This document shows, piece by piece, positions 24,276-36,793 of a stretch of DNA of 64,000 bases. Position numbers and translations under genes: made by a program. How positions within the stretch are numbered: the stretch's first letter is position 1; each line of letters begins with the position of its first letter. A model generated the notes under the pieces. It ran no database searches and was not told the DNA's origin. It saw only the letters and a program-made list of their open reading frames with translations. The stretch is from Lottia gigantea (taxonomy: Eukaryota > Mollusca > Gastropoda > Lottiidae), in assembly GCF_000327385.1 (NCBI RefSeq), contig NW_008707370.1, positions 219,169 to 283,168 of the forward strand, given 5' to 3'.

Positions 24276-26146
24276 TTTTTTGAAAAACTAAGTTATTCAC
24301 TGTATATATTGTACATATTCAATGGTTTTTATTATTACTATTATGTTTATAAGCATATAATGCCTGTTAGGTTTGAAAATTAATGAGAAAATTGATCTGA
24401 AACTCTGGTCTATTTCTTTTTCTCAAGGTGTGGACATTTTTGTGGTCTGGATCTTTTCTCCAAATTGTGAAAATTTATGCATTTTGTTTCTCAAGATTAT
24501 GAAAATTATTGAAGTATTTGAAAACAGCTGAAGAAAGTACGGCTGCAGCCAACCGTATTGGATCATTTTTGAGTTTTACGACTTATCTGCCATTGACATT
24601 GACAGTTGAAAACCAAAATGGCTTTTTTGAGGCAAAGAAAAATACAGAGTTTCAGATTGGAAAAAATATTGTGAATAGCTGCTTTTTCAAACTTTTTGCG
24701 AATTTTATCATTTTAGTTGAAAATGGCTTTTAGAACTAAATTGCATGTCTTTGAGATTTGAAACACTTTATATAACCCAGAGGAGTCATAATATCATTTT
24801 TGAAGTCAAGTCAATGTTGGGAATCAGAATCTACCCATCCTTACATCCAGTGTCTAAAAGCACCTCCATTGAAGAGTATACTGTACCCAACTTTTTGGTA
24901 TGGAAAGTTCTGAATTTAGCGCAACCTTTTTGTAAGATACATAAATCTTGCCATTTTTTGCCTCTTTTATACAAAGATTTGCACTTTTTTTTATGTTTGT
25001 CCTATATTTTGAAAATAAGAACGCAAATAATTTGTTTCTTAGACACTGTAGTGCTAATTGTCGCACATGACCTGCAGTAAATTATGCGGCACTGATGAAA
25101 ATGAATCCAAAGCAGAAATACAAAATGGCTGACAAATCAAGATGGCAACTGATTGAAATGTACTGTATTTTAAATGTGCTTTATAATTGTAAGCTTCACT
25201 CGCTCTGCTGATTGTCATCTGACCCTATCATTGGTTAGTTAGGACTCACTTCAGTGCTGAAATTACCGATTATTCAACAGAATAGTTAAGACACTAGTTT
25301 TTTTTATGTGTATGCAAGATTTATCTCCTGAATGTACGCAATTTACTACAATCAATGTGTTTTCTGAATAAAATCATTTCTTTTATGTCTCTTGTAATAA
25401 TTTTAGTTGAGTTTTCAAAAGGTTAGTATTTAAGAATTCCAATTCCACCTAATAACTTTCTTGTGCCCTGGTAACCAGCCCAATTTGCACTGAAAAAACG
25501 TACAAAGTATGTACAGTTTTCAAGAAAACCCCATCATACATGCTTGGGGGAAAAAAAGGCAAAATACTAAAACAGAAACAGGCAATACACCAATTTTGAT
25601 AAAGTAATTAATTAAATTTGCTTAAGATTTTGTGCACATCTTTAGAAAGCTATTCATGGGAGATAACTCCATTTCCAGACTACAATTACTAAATGTGTTC
25701 TTATTTAATGTAAAGAATATTAAATCTATCTATCAATAACCTTTTTAATTTGTGGTTATTTTTGATTATTTACTATGAAGACACAGTTTCATAATTTTGG
25801 TCAAAACCTCACAAAATTTAACTGCTTAATACATGGGAGGTTACTCCGATATCTATGAATTCAGACCACAATGGAACTCTACAGCTACAATTGCTGTTAT
25901 GTAAAAGGAAGTTAAAGGGATGTGGTTTGAAGGTGTTTCAGATGATAATATTTAATTTCAGTTACCTCTCTTCAGAATAAAATATTTGAAATTGAGCACT
26001 ATCAGCTATGATAATATTTAGATGAATATATCACTTTGAAATCAATAAAGATCAAAGAACTCAACCAACCAGGAGGTTTATATTAATAATTTAAACAACT
26101 AAAACTATCTAATGAAATAAAGGATAGGCTTTTATTGAAGGTTGGT
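24276..26146. other. Non-coding stretch
   Basis: Downstream flank of the LEA-like gene. Frames at 24509-24733 and 24745-25080 are Phe/Leu-rich and unconvincing. An AATAAA lies at about 25369. Confidence 0.35.
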
Positions 26147-26515
26147 TTAAAGATGGGTTCCCTTGTTTTAATTTATGAAAATAAAAATGCTAATACTTAT
26201 ATGAATAGTAAGTAGAGGTGTCCTAATGACTTGGAAAAATACCAGTTTTTCTCACATGTCCATAATTAATTCATAATTAGCTAAATTAGAAGAGTAGAAT
26301 TCCCATGAGTGACCAATCAAGAAAGGTCAAAAAGTCTTCTTTTTTTTTATCCAGACTGTACATACATGGACATTTATGAAAAGTTAAATTTCTTAGTCAT
26401 ATGCAATAAGAACATAATGATATGATTAAGAATACATGATAATTCATTAGAAACACCAATTAATCAAAAAGATTGCTTAATTTGACACTAAAATATTAAG
26501 GAAACCCATCTTTAA
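26147..26515. mobile_element. TTAA family 2 MITE, copy 1
   Basis: Starts TTAAAGATGGGTTCCCTTG and ends GGAAACCCATCTTTAA, with TTAA at both ends. The internal AGGTCAAAAAGTCTTC and GAATTATCATGTATTC-type blocks are shared, in inverse orientation, with the copies at 42091 and 50984. 369 bases, no coding region. Confidence 0.9.
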
Positions 26516-26726
26516 ATGTAGCATGATCTTTATTCTAGAGGTGTCAATCATACATTAACTTTTTGATTCTGGGGAGAATGTAGATATTTAGTTTACACAT
26601 CATTTAAAATAATGTCAATGTTTTGCATCGATACAATAGATTTTTGACATTAAATCAAATTGTTGTTAGAAGAGTAAGTTTAATTTTGATTTTTATTTTA
26701 CCAGTTGAACATCTGGCTGTGTAAGC

Positions 26727-26812
26727 TTATTCTTGAAACGATCTTAGCTAGAACAAATCCTAGGCACTTGGGACAAGTATTAAGACATCCTAAATTAAGG
26801 TATCCTAGCTTA
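26727..26812. repeat. CGAGAATA foldback family, left-arm fragment
   Basis: TATTCTTGAAACGATCTTAGC, then GGGACAAGTATTAAGACATCCTAA. The same order occurs inverted at 27705-27770, so the two face each other across about 0.9 kb. Confidence 0.55.
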
Positions 26813-26934
26813 ACTTAACGAAGTCACTCTTCACCTCACTCTTCACCTTATTTAACCCAAAAAAACTCACTAAATGGAATTCTTGACACTCAAAATGGAT
26901 TTTCTTTTTGAAAAAATGATTTTAGGAAACGAAG

Positions 26935-27480
26935 TTTGAGTTTACATAAGAATTAGACATCCAGTCGCGTATGATAATCCACCGATAATGAAAAATAATT
27001 CTGAAACGACGTCTATGTTATATAGGCCTATTATATACCTCGCAGATTGACACTGACAGTATAAAATACTGAGAAGACTTCAAGATTTCGTTTTAAAGAA
27101 GGGCTACCGTAAAATTTATTATAAAAGCGAAAGTAGAATCTACCGGATGTTGTTATAAAAAGTGTGTCATGTGGGTGAAAATAGATCAAATTACCATCTT
27201 AATTGGGGGATTAATTAATCGGGCAATGATAATATTATTACGTGATGAGATTAACACGTGTTACCGGCAATTAAGATGCAAGTGATGATAGATATTTTGT
27301 TGATTTATGGTAGAGAATTTGAACATTGAAAACGGTAGGTTCCGTGAAAATTTGATCTGGAAAAAAAAAAAACAAGGTAGAATCGGGTATCACGCCGGTA
27401 GAGCGGTAGAAACCCGACAACATCGGTAGATTACACATGTATGGCGGTGATGAGGAAAAATTTATTGATCATACGCAGCA
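26935..27480. promoter_or_regulatory. CpG-richer block with a cluster of CGGTA motifs
   Basis: CGGTA or its complement occurs at 27105, 27141, 27262, 27333, 27396, 27404 and 27424, seven times in about 330 bases. At this composition roughly one or fewer would be expected. The block also contains the inverted pair ATCTTAATTG/CAATTAAGAT (27198-27283) and more CpG than its surroundings. It could be an enhancer-type site cluster or the body of an unclassified mobile element. Inference only. Confidence 0.35.
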
Positions 27481-27704
27481 CTAAAGAATCTCTCCTTTGT
27501 CTCTCACCATATGAATAAGATTGAAAAGAACGACAAAATGCACCATGACAGTGCTAATAGCCAGTACTTTCATTATTTTGTTTCATTGAATTTTTTTTTA
27601 GTCTGATACTATGAGAATATTAAAGAACCTAAATATAAGTTGCAATTATTGTTTGTATAAATTTAAAGCTATTGTTTGAAGCTGGGATACATCTGAGGCA
27701 CCCC

Positions 27705-27850
27705 ACTTACTTGTCCCAGATTTCTGTCCTAAGTTAGGATGTCTTTGCTTAGGATTGTTTTCAAGAATAGGATAGGATAAGGTCTTAACTTATAGGACTG
27801 TTTCTAGGACATCCTAATGCTAGGATCATTTCGAGAATATGTGGCCTGGT
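27705..27850. mobile_element. CGAGAATA foldback family copy
   Basis: CTAAGTTAGGATGTCTTTGC with TCTAGGACATCCTAATGCTAGG, ending TTTCGAGAATATGTGGCC. The right arm matches copies at 55828 and 59748. Confidence 0.65.
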
Positions 27851-27969
27851 TATGAAAATAAAGGTTGTCAGTTGTGACAATGTAAAATGTCACTTCACAC
27901 AACGTTTCTTTTGCCCTTCAGTAGAGTAAGGGTCCACCGTTGATTTTATCATTGCCAATATATAAGAAC

Positions 27970-28244
27970 ACAATTTCAAGCTATTTCGAAGTTTGTCTTA
28001 TACCTTGACTGTAACAGCCACCTGTATTCTGTCACAGAAGTAAATGCAGCGATTTGATTAGTGTGTACACCAGCGAATATAGCCAATCAAAGCTCTTAAC
28101 AGAAAGTCTATAATCAATAAGCCATAATGTTTATAGTCTTTCTGTCTGTGGGCTGTATTTGCTGTTGTACACATCAATCAAGTAATAGAGGCTATTGCAG
28201 AGTTATAAGACAAAGTTCGCAATAGCTTAACATTGTGAAGATGA
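27970..28244. mobile_element. CATCTTCACAAT foldback MITE, copy 1
   Basis: TTCAAGCTATTTCGAAGTTTGTCTTATACC at the left mirrors GTTATAAGACAAAGTTCGC and AATAGCTTAACATTGTGAAG at the right. The middle carries GCGAATATAGCCAATCA and its inverse. Related copies lie at 58361-58678, 29440-29703 and, as an end only, 63578-63640. Confidence 0.8.
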
Positions 28245-28620
28245 GATAAGGATAATGTTAGGTATAGATGTTGTTTGTAATCTCCTAGCAATGACTCTAC
28301 ATATTAAACTAGAGTCTACTTAATTTTATTACTAGAAATACCATGAATTATTAATTTTTACCATTGTACTTCCTAACTCAGCCAGAAACTCTGCTATAAT
28401 GGAATCCTGGTAATACCTTCCAGGCATTTGATCAAACCAGATAAAACCGTTCTAGTTCTCTAGATTAGATTCTCAGGAAAATAAATGAGGTTGGCTTACA
28501 GGGTTTATAAGAGTATATGAAATATATAGAACTGAAATCGCAGACTGACACTTGAATCAATATAGCAGCTATTTTCATCCAAAACTTGTCAAATGGTTCT
28601 TTTAGTGTACAATTTTTCAC

Positions 28621-28643
28621 TAATATGTATATATATATATATA
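28621..28643. repeat. (TA)n microsatellite
   Basis: Uninterrupted alternation of T and A over about 20 bases. Confidence 0.9.
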
Positions 28644-28924
28644 GGTATAGAAATAAAATACCGCGCTAATAGAACAGAAACTGAAACATGTGATTTTCAC
28701 ACTGTAATCTGCTCTGAAGGCTTCATATATTTCTCTGTACTTGATATATTGAACACTATTTTAACAATAATTACCCAATAAACATTATTAACTTTGTGAA
28801 TTTCTCAATGGTATGTTAAGTTGACAAATCCACAAGCACATTTACATCAGGTGTTCCATCGTATCTTGAATACACGCTTTGACATGCTCTTATTATTTAA
28901 ACAGTATTAAACTAAGCTGACTAC

Positions 28925-29050
28925 ACTTCCTTTTGTGGGCGTATAAATGAAGTTGGTGCTTTTTAAATCTGACCAATCAGATCGGTAGAACCTCAACACC
29001 GCTTTGCCGCCGCCAGTACGAAGAGATCAGATAACACATTCTTTCGAGGT
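28925..29050 (+). promoter_or_regulatory. TATA/CpG promoter-like block with a leader-exon donor
   Basis: TATAAAT at 28942-28948 is preceded by GGGCG. It is followed by CCAAT (28973), a CpG-rich stretch with GCCGCCGCC near 29008, and a good donor, CGAG followed by GTAAAT at 29049. Spacing from TATA to donor suits a short non-coding first exon starting near 28972. The CpG density stands out against the surroundings. It may drive the gene whose coding might begin at 37559, but that link is inference. The CCAAT box lies downstream of the TATA, which is unusual. Confidence 0.4.
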
Positions 29051-29439
29051 AAATATTCCAAAGTAAGGGTTGATATTCTCTCGTCTACAATTCTTTACCG
29101 AAAAATCTTACTCAATTCTGTACCGTCTGTATTAATCAAAATATTTAATGACACCCTGCTTTCGTATTGTTTACATTCGCAAACAAAACAGCATAGCGAT
29201 CTTTGATTAAAACATCATAAGAGTTTATTCTGCACTTTATCCAATTACATGACAGCAAGTTTCAATTTCAAATTTACAGGAAATTCTTTCTAAAAACATC
29301 AGTGAAAACAATGGTGTATCATATTTATATGATAGAAAATATGAAAAGTGCAGCTTCATATTTCCTTAAAGAAAGTTAGAAATAAGGCAATATTCATCTT
29401 CAGAATGTCAATGTAATAAGAACTAATACCTTAGGCTCA

Positions 29440-29703
29440 TTCTTGTATTAATCATTATTTCTTGTATCACAGAATGTTGTGTTTTGATTGGATTGTACAC
29501 TAGCGAATACAGCCAATCAGAGAGAGCCTTTGACTGAAGGACTATGCCTGGACTAACTTTGGTCTTCTGCATTGTGAACTTAATATTTTGATTCACAAAA
29601 GAAATTGGCACAATTTATATTCCATAAAAGTATATTAATAAAGTGTTTAATGATCTCAAGGTATTAGATGCAGTTTGTAATACCTTGACATTGTGAAGAT
29701 GGA
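29440..29703. mobile_element. CATCTTCACAAT foldback MITE, diverged copy
   Basis: TTGATTGGATTGTACACTAGCGAATACAGCCAATCAGAG and, at the right end, TACCTTGACATTGTGAAGATG match the family. The left end has decayed. Confidence 0.6.
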
Positions 29704-29949
29704 CAATGATAGTGTTATTAGTAACAGTGGAAAAATAAATAGGAAAAACTTTGATTTATAATAAATAATTCATGCTTCAAGATCTGTATGTTATTCTATC
29801 TCACATCTAATAACAGGAATATTGTCTTAGAATTATTCCGGTTCATGTCTCTGTTTTAGACTTTTAATGGTTGTATTTCACAATGTGCGTAATCCATAAA
29901 AAGACATTCTGAGTGTAAAATTTTTGCTAGAAACATCCAGATTAGTTCC

Positions 29950-30140
29950 TTAACCCTTTGAACCCTGTGTGTAAATGAAATATAACGTTATATACCCTGA
30001 ACTCCAAGTAATAAAAGTAAAAGCGTATGACGTTAATGTTGTATGACATCACTTAGTAACGGCTGGTAAACCGGCTGCTCGGGTATATTTTGCGTTAGTG
30101 TGTGGCTGGTAAACTGGCTGCTAGGGTTGAAAGAGTTTAA
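29950..30140. mobile_element. TTAACCC-ended MITE (piggyBac-like ends)
   Basis: TTAACCCTTTGAACCCTG at the left mirrors AGGGTTGAAAGAGTTTAA at the right. TTAA at both ends followed by CCC is the pattern of piggyBac-type elements. A subterminal GGCTGGTAAACCGGCTGCT is directly repeated as GGCTGGTAAACTGGCTGCT. 191 bases, no coding. Confidence 0.7.
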
Positions 30141-30805
30141 GCTTAAATCCTGAGTTTAAAGTGAGCTTGTTATGTCTTGATAGAAGGAAAGAGTTTCAGC
30201 TATGGAATAACGTGTTGAGGGTGGGGTCAATTATAGATTAAGCTCTGATGTAAGGCATATTAATCTTTTGAAAACGCTGGTATACATAGCATCTTAATTT
30301 CTCTTCACCCTAATTCTTAAAAGAAATAACCCAGTACTAACTAACCGAACCGCAAAAGGAAATCGAAATCCAAACAACAAAATGGGTTAACATTGGTAGC
30401 AGCTAATGAACTTTTCACATGAGGAAGTATATCAATCATAAGTGAATAAGTAAGTAATATATCATTAGTTTGATCAGGGTTAAGCTAAGCTTAAATATTC
30501 CAGAAAGCTTTGTAAACTGAGTATTGAACAAAATTTAGGAACATTATTTAAGAGAGTAAATATGATAATTTGTGAAACTGTAAGGATTGATTAATGAGAG
30601 ATGTTACAAGGTGTGTGTACTGTAGAGTAATTATCAGGTTTTATACACTCATTATCAACTCTGAATATTATAGATAATAATATTTACTTCTAATATTACT
30701 TCTGTGACCAGTACAGAAATATAGCTTACTGTGCAATTGGGGCTCTGAAACCTAGAGCAGAAATTATTATGGATATAATATTACTTTTGGTTAGGGGGAA
30801 GGAGG
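30141..30805. other. Non-coding stretch with a dispersed repeat
   Basis: Bases 30350-30450 (AACAACAAAATGGGTTAACA, GCAGCTAATGAA, ATGAGGAAGTATATCAATCA) recur at 35235-35330 in the same orientation. Nothing else is supported. Confidence 0.55.
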
Positions 30806-30809
30806 GAAA

Positions 30810-31215
30810 GATTTGTGTCTGCTCTGAGTTTGGGAGCTGCAGAAGCACAGGAAGTTTTTGGTAAACTCTGGGCATCAGAGCTGCTGTGGCACTAGAGGAT
30901 TTTTTTTTCTGCTCTTGGCTTCATAGTGGCAGTTGCACAGCAAGCTTTATTTCTGTTCTGGGTTTCAGAGCCACAATCGCACAGGAAACTTTATCTCTGC
31001 TCTGGCCACAGGAAGTTGCACAGGAAGCTTTATCCCTGCTCTAGGCTTCAAAGGGACAGTGGCACAGGAAACTTTGTGTCTGTGCTGGGCACAGGAAGTG
31101 GCACATGAAGCTTTATCCCTGCTCTAGGCTTCAAAGTGACAGTGGCACAGGAAGCTTTGTGTCTGTGCTGGGCACAGGAAGTGACACATGAAGCCTTATC
31201 TCTGCTTTTATCTGA
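30810..31215. repeat. GC-richer minisatellite, ~40-bp units in an 83-bp higher-order step
   Basis: Units around GCACAGGAAGCTTT, TCTGCTCTGGCTTCA and GACAGTGGCACAGGAA recur. The phrase AAGCTTTATCCCTGCTCTAGG is at 31025 and again at 31108. Several frames are open on both strands through it, which is a repeat effect. Confidence 0.85.
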
Positions 31216-33687
31216 GAATTCTAACCCAGTTAGGAGATTTTTGCCCAAAAACTTGCTTTCGGGGCTGTGAGGGAGAGGGGCTGCCCTCACTTTGGCTCTG
31301 CCACAGGTCCTTCGATAGTTAACATTGATCAGGGCAGTACAGTTGTCTCGGTAAATTTCAGAGATAAACTAAACATGATCTAATTTAAGCGAATTGTTTA
31401 AACAATGATAAAAACAAAGTTTGTATAAACAGAGTCTTTGACATTAGCATTTTTTCTTCACTCAATCATATTTCAAAGACAGTAATGAAAATGATTGTTG
31501 ACAGGGTAAACCTGATTGTATAACTATGTGGGGGTTGTAATAACAGTCAGCAGAGTAATTATATTGTATAATTCTAACAATGACAATAATGACCCAGTAT
31601 AGCTATATTGATATCCCATTGTGATATAGTAATTACTTTGCATTCTTTAGAAACTTAATGTAATTGGTTTGGTTATGTTGAAGAAATTGTGTTTATGGGT
31701 TCTTATCTCAGTCAGTGAAGAACGTCTTCTGACCTTTAAGTCATCATTCAATCAGTCTTCCAGTCAACCCAACTGTAAAACAGTACTGGTAATTCTGGGA
31801 AAGATCCATGCTAAAGACCAGCTGGTAGTAAGTTGTTATCCTTGAAATTTTCTTTCTTTAGTACGGCTATTCTTGTATTTAAGGATCAGAATTGAAAGAA
31901 TCCTTTACAATGTTCATTTTGCTTTCCCTTTCCCCTTGAACTGTGTTGTGACTCAGTGAGTTTGATGTTTCCTTGTTAACCTGAGGATCCAGGCTTCAAT
32001 CATAACATAAGTTCAATTCAGGAAATAACTGTAGTTGTTCAGATTTGACAATAAACTGAGTTCCTGTGTGTTACAGGCTGTTCACTTTTTCAGATCTACA
32101 GTTATAAATCCAAAAAGAGTAGGATTATGCAAAATGTCCCTCATTGCACACTGCATTGTGCTGCAGGTCTTCATAAGTACAATTAAGGACATCAAACGTT
32201 TCATTTTAAACTATTATGACTGTTAAAATGTTTGAATTGAAGTAAGTGGTTTTCTTAAGTTTGTAATCCATTGTGTATTATATTTTCTCGTGAACTTGAC
32301 CTTAGAAAACCGGTACCGTTAATGTAATAATGTTAGTATTGAAACCTTGGTAACAATTACAACTAGATTGTTAAGCACTAATACACAGTACCGATACACT
32401 ATATTTCAAATAAATATATATATATTGATTGCCTTCAGTTATTATATGGCTATCTTTTCTCTCAGTTCTACCACAACTCTTAAACATTAGAGAACTTCAG
32501 TCAATAGGATGCCAGTATAGACGCTTCCATGCTTTGCCTGACAGTTCCACTTAATTCTATTCCTGTCACAAGGTGTTTTTAATGTGATTGGAATTGGTGG
32601 AATATTCCTGCAAGTGTGTATTGAAATGTGTTTCTGGATGAACAATTCACCGGAAGTTTTCACTCTGCGGTTTTTAATTACTCAGACAATGTGAAATGAT
32701 TTGGAAAAAAGAAATAAATAGATTTTTGGTTTCTGATGGAAAACTTCTCAAAATATATAGAGCATAGTAGAAAAATGGATTTTGGAATTGGGTAATTGTA
32801 CGATTTACCAAGTATGACTAGAAATATTACTGATGTACCGATTATGGTATAGGATTTATTGTACGTCAAAGAGAACTTAAAATAATAGCTGGTTATTGAC
32901 TTCTCAAGCTAAATTAAGTCTGTATTACCATAACCTTGATGATAATACAGCTTTCTAGATGTCTATTATTCCCAATCAGGAGTGGTTGCCAAGATTTCTA
33001 CCGTATCTAAACGGACAAAAAAACCTTTCCTATTGATTTTCAATGTTTCTGAGTTACAAATGATGTTCATTCGGTGCGAAGAGAAAACAGAAATGTGGAT
33101 TTTTATGGCCGATTTATTTATTTTAGATGGTTACGATGATGTGTAAGCAGAAGCCAAGTGTTCTCGCTGCCAATTTATCACACTTCTCCATTATAATGGT
33201 ATGATAAATTAAATTCTTGTTTTGTCGTCTGCTGAAATTCACTGACTGATAAATGAAAGTTTTTATTGCTTATTATGTTCAAGAGCAGTGAACATTGATG
33301 GAGTTTTGTAGTTAAGTTCTGAGTTTAGTTAGCTACATTGAAGTTTTTGGGTTAGGTTTTGGTATTACTGTGGTTATATTTTCTTTAGTTTTGATCTCAA
33401 ATTAGTTTTGGTTAATTTTGCAGTGGTTGATAGACTGAACTATAAATTAGTTTAGTTATTTTTAGTGACTTAATTTTCAAATTTCAGTTGCGTTGAAAAC
33501 ACTGAAATATTGGACGTTATTTTAGATTTGGAATAAACTTTGGTTCTCGTAAGTGATGTATTGGATAATAAGTTTTTCAAAAGAAAGAAACTTGGTAGTA
33601 AATGTAAGTAAGACATTGGACAAGTCAGCGTTAAACAGAATTTAAGGCAAGAAACTTCTCATTAAGTGAATTAACTCTCAGTGCCTG
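31216..33687. other. Non-coding stretch with a SINE piece
   Basis: Bases about 32125-32215 (TGTCCCTCATTGCACACTGC, then CTTCATAAGTACAATTAAGGACAT and a CATTTT end) match the 3' half of the SINE on the plus strand. The rest is unrecognised. Confidence 0.45.
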
Positions 33688-33922
33688 TTAAGGGACAGGT
33701 GCGCCATTCTTTTTGACCAATCATACTATAGTCTTAGAAACTGGAATTTTTCAGCTAAGCCAATCAGTAATAGTGTTCACAGGTCATTGAAAGAGGAAAA
33801 GAAATTCCTACTTTGAGATATTTTTGAAGGAATTTTTCGTAAATTTCTAGTACCTCTGAAGACTATTTACGTACATTCGAGACTTAAACAACCCCCAAAA
33901 ATGGTGCATCTGTCCCTTTTAA
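33688..33922. mobile_element. TTAA family 1 MITE, copy 2
   Basis: TTAAGGGACAGGTGCGCC at the left and GGTGCATCTGTCCCTTTTAA at the right. Internal CAATCAGTAATAGTGTTCACAG is shared with copy 3. 235 bases. Confidence 0.88.
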
Positions 33923-34479
33923 GTTTTATCCTATAATTTGGCTCAATTTTTTTGTCAATTTATGCCGAAATATTTCTTGATTTTTTTGAAGAAAAAAAAC
34001 CTGAAATTTGTTTGATATGACCAAGCAAGTCTGTTATAAGTATAATGACAATGTTAGTTCAAAATTTCTTTGTTTTATAAATTTATCGTGATATTTCAGA
34101 AACCCTTTCTCCAATTATAGTAATTGGCTACATAGTAGATTGTGATAAATGTGTTTGGTTAAGACTGTAGCTATTGGCTTTCGGTACCGAAGAATACTGT
34201 GGAGTTAATGATCATGTGATAGTGAGGGCTACGGACTATGGACTAATATTATAGTCAATCTGATCAGTAGTTAATGATTCCAACCAATCGCTTTCACAAA
34301 CAAGTAAGAAATTGGCTCGTTATCTGTTTTCTTCTACAAATTTTCTTATCTGTTTTTGAAAGCTACAGGTCGTGTGGAAATGTGAGAGAAAATTTCCGTC
34401 TCGTTTGGAGTGAGTTTTTATAACGTAGTTAAAGAAGCTTCAAACCATTTCCGCGACTTTCTCTTGTGTCTGTGGGTTA

Positions 34480-34770
34480 AATTAAAACTTCGAAAAATGT
34501 GACTGTTGTTTGCTGTGTCAGCAAAAAGTTCTCGTATAAGATTTTGACTATTTCAAGTGAGTCGATTTCAGATTGTGATTGTTTAGTCCCACTTGATAAA
34601 ATCTTGTGCATTAAATTCAAACTTTGAAAATGTGACTGTTTTGCTCTGTTAGCAAAAAGTCTCGTATAGGATTTCAGCCGTTTTAAGTGCATTAAGTTTG
34701 TGAATTAATGAAAATGTGACCAAGGTTTGCTGTGTCAGCAAAAAGTTTAAGAATAAGATTTCGGCTGATT
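34480..34770. repeat. Three diverged tandem units with GCTGTGTCAGCAAAAAGT
   Basis: The motif GTGACTGTT, TTGCTGTGTCAGCAAAAAGT occurs at about 34511, 34642 and 34726, each followed by CTCGTATAAGATTT-like sequence. Unit lengths of 130 and 84 show internal deletion. Confidence 0.75.
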
Positions 34771-35234
34771 CAAGTAAGAGATTTAAGATGTGACCATTTA
34801 GTTCTTTTGTGCTGCAAGTAATAATTGTTACTGGATAATAGAAAAATTTGTGTTATTTGGTAGTTGGTAATTATAGTGATTATTGTGTCTTGTAAAATAG
34901 GACTACTTATTTTATGAACAATATACATTTATCTCCTAGTGCCAATGATTGGTCTAGGGTTCCTGGCATTGATTGGAAATTTATTGAGATTTATTTCTAC
35001 GAGGGGATAATTTTATTGTTGCTTGCTTTAGCATATATTGTCTCTTAATTTTGATTGAGTTTTTATGAATTATTTTATTTGTAATTTTGTGAAATATGGA
35101 AATTGGAAAAAACTTCACTGTTAATTTTGATATTTTGTCATTTTGCGATCTGTATCAAGCTTAGTAAATTATGTAGCTTATAAGGAAATATATTTGTTTT
35201 GATAAAAAAAAAAAACAACAAGTGCTAACAATCC

Positions 35235-35330
35235 ATAAGACAAACCCAAATCCAAAACAACATTTTGGTGAGCATTGGTTGCAGCTAATGAATTTTCATA
35301 TGAGGAAGTATATCAATCAAAAATGAGGAA
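35235..35330. repeat. Dispersed repeat, second copy
   Basis: Matches 30350-30450 (GCAGCTAATGAA, ATGAGGAAGTATATCAATCA). It is preceded by a run of A at 35208-35219. Confidence 0.6.
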
Positions 35331-35857
35331 ATATTTCATAATAATTTCATGTGAGTTTTAGATGATAAGATAGTATCAAACATTGTCTTAAATAAGAGAA
35401 CGCTTTTAATAATATTCAAACTAGCTTTAATATGTAGATTTTTTCATCTTAATTTCAAATTTAAACAACTTCTTGATGCAATACAGACAATATTCTTACT
35501 AATGGGATATCATTTTACGTGTCATTTTGATCATCCTTAATCCCTACTTTGTTTTGTTTTAAAATTATAATTTTAATTAGATATCTAAATGAGGTAAAAG
35601 GCAAAAAAGAATTTTTAAAAACTTATCTAAAAGGTTCAAGCATTAAATGTTTTGATATAATTTTGGTTTAACTGAAACAATAATAAAGTTTAGCAAAGAT
35701 AAAAAGATTAATGATGATATTGCATGTTGGAGAACCAGTGTTGATGTACATTTGTGATAAAACAACATTCTGATCATCTGATAACCTAGAGAATGAAAAT
35801 AAACCTATTGATGAGATGAATAATGATAACAGATGAATAAAAGTTAATTTTTAACAA

Positions 35858-36112
35858 TTAAAGGAATTGTAAAAAAGTTTTCTAAATTTTTTATGTGTAT
35901 CAGGGACACTGATATCATTGATTTACACCATTCCCAGTTTCACTCAGATGTCTGTGATTCTTGCAATTCCACTAAAATTATGTATTTTATGACGTCACTG
36001 TGGACCTTTGTAATAGTGATGTCATTCTAGTTTTAGAAACGCCTAGTTTTAGTGCTATCATTTTCCCAGATACAAATAAAAAGTGGAGACAACATCTTTA
36101 CAATCCCTTGAA
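35858..36112. mobile_element. TTAA family 3 MITE, copy 1
   Basis: Left end TTAAAGGAATTGTAAAAAAG, right end TCTTTACAATCCCTTGAA. Shared internal TATGTGTATCAGGGACACTG and ATGACGTCACTGTGG with the copy at 36794. 255 bases. Confidence 0.82.
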
Positions 36113-36793
36113 GCCAAGGTACGAGCTTACTAAAAATATATATGTCAACCGATTCTGTAAAAAGGAAACTAAGAAAAAAATATGCAAATAGTGAAAAAAA
36201 ATTTAAGTTCATGTGAATTAAGCATTGTAAGGAAAAAAAATAAATGGCTAGAAAAAGTATGGAAATTAAATCATTTATGGAAATTAAGTGTAAATTTATT
36301 CCATTCTAGTCTAGAATTTGATTTGAATGGTATTTGTGAGATCGCAATCTGCTCAAGAATATCTTCAATTACAGAAAGAATGAAGAAAGAATCTGCATGA
36401 TACAAATTTTCAATTTGAAGTTTTTCCATTTTCTCAAATTTTTTTGCTTTGATTCGTTCTTTATGCTTTCCAGGAACTATAAAAATTTGTAATTTAAAAA
36501 AAAAGATTTTAAATTAAGGTACATAAAATAAAAACTAATGGGTAGAATAAAAAGAAATTGAATTCATTCCTGCTAGTACATGATAGCTTTAATGTTAAAT
36601 CAATAATAATTCATTTTTAATTGTGAAAACTGTTCAGGCTAGTTTCTTGTAGACATGTCTCTTATTGTTCTGCTGCTGTTTACTTTATTGATCTTTATTT
36701 CTTTACAACTCTTAAAAACACTAACACACATTTTATCTTTCTGTTTAAAAATATACAGAAATCAAGATAAATACAGAGATAAAGATGCAATTC

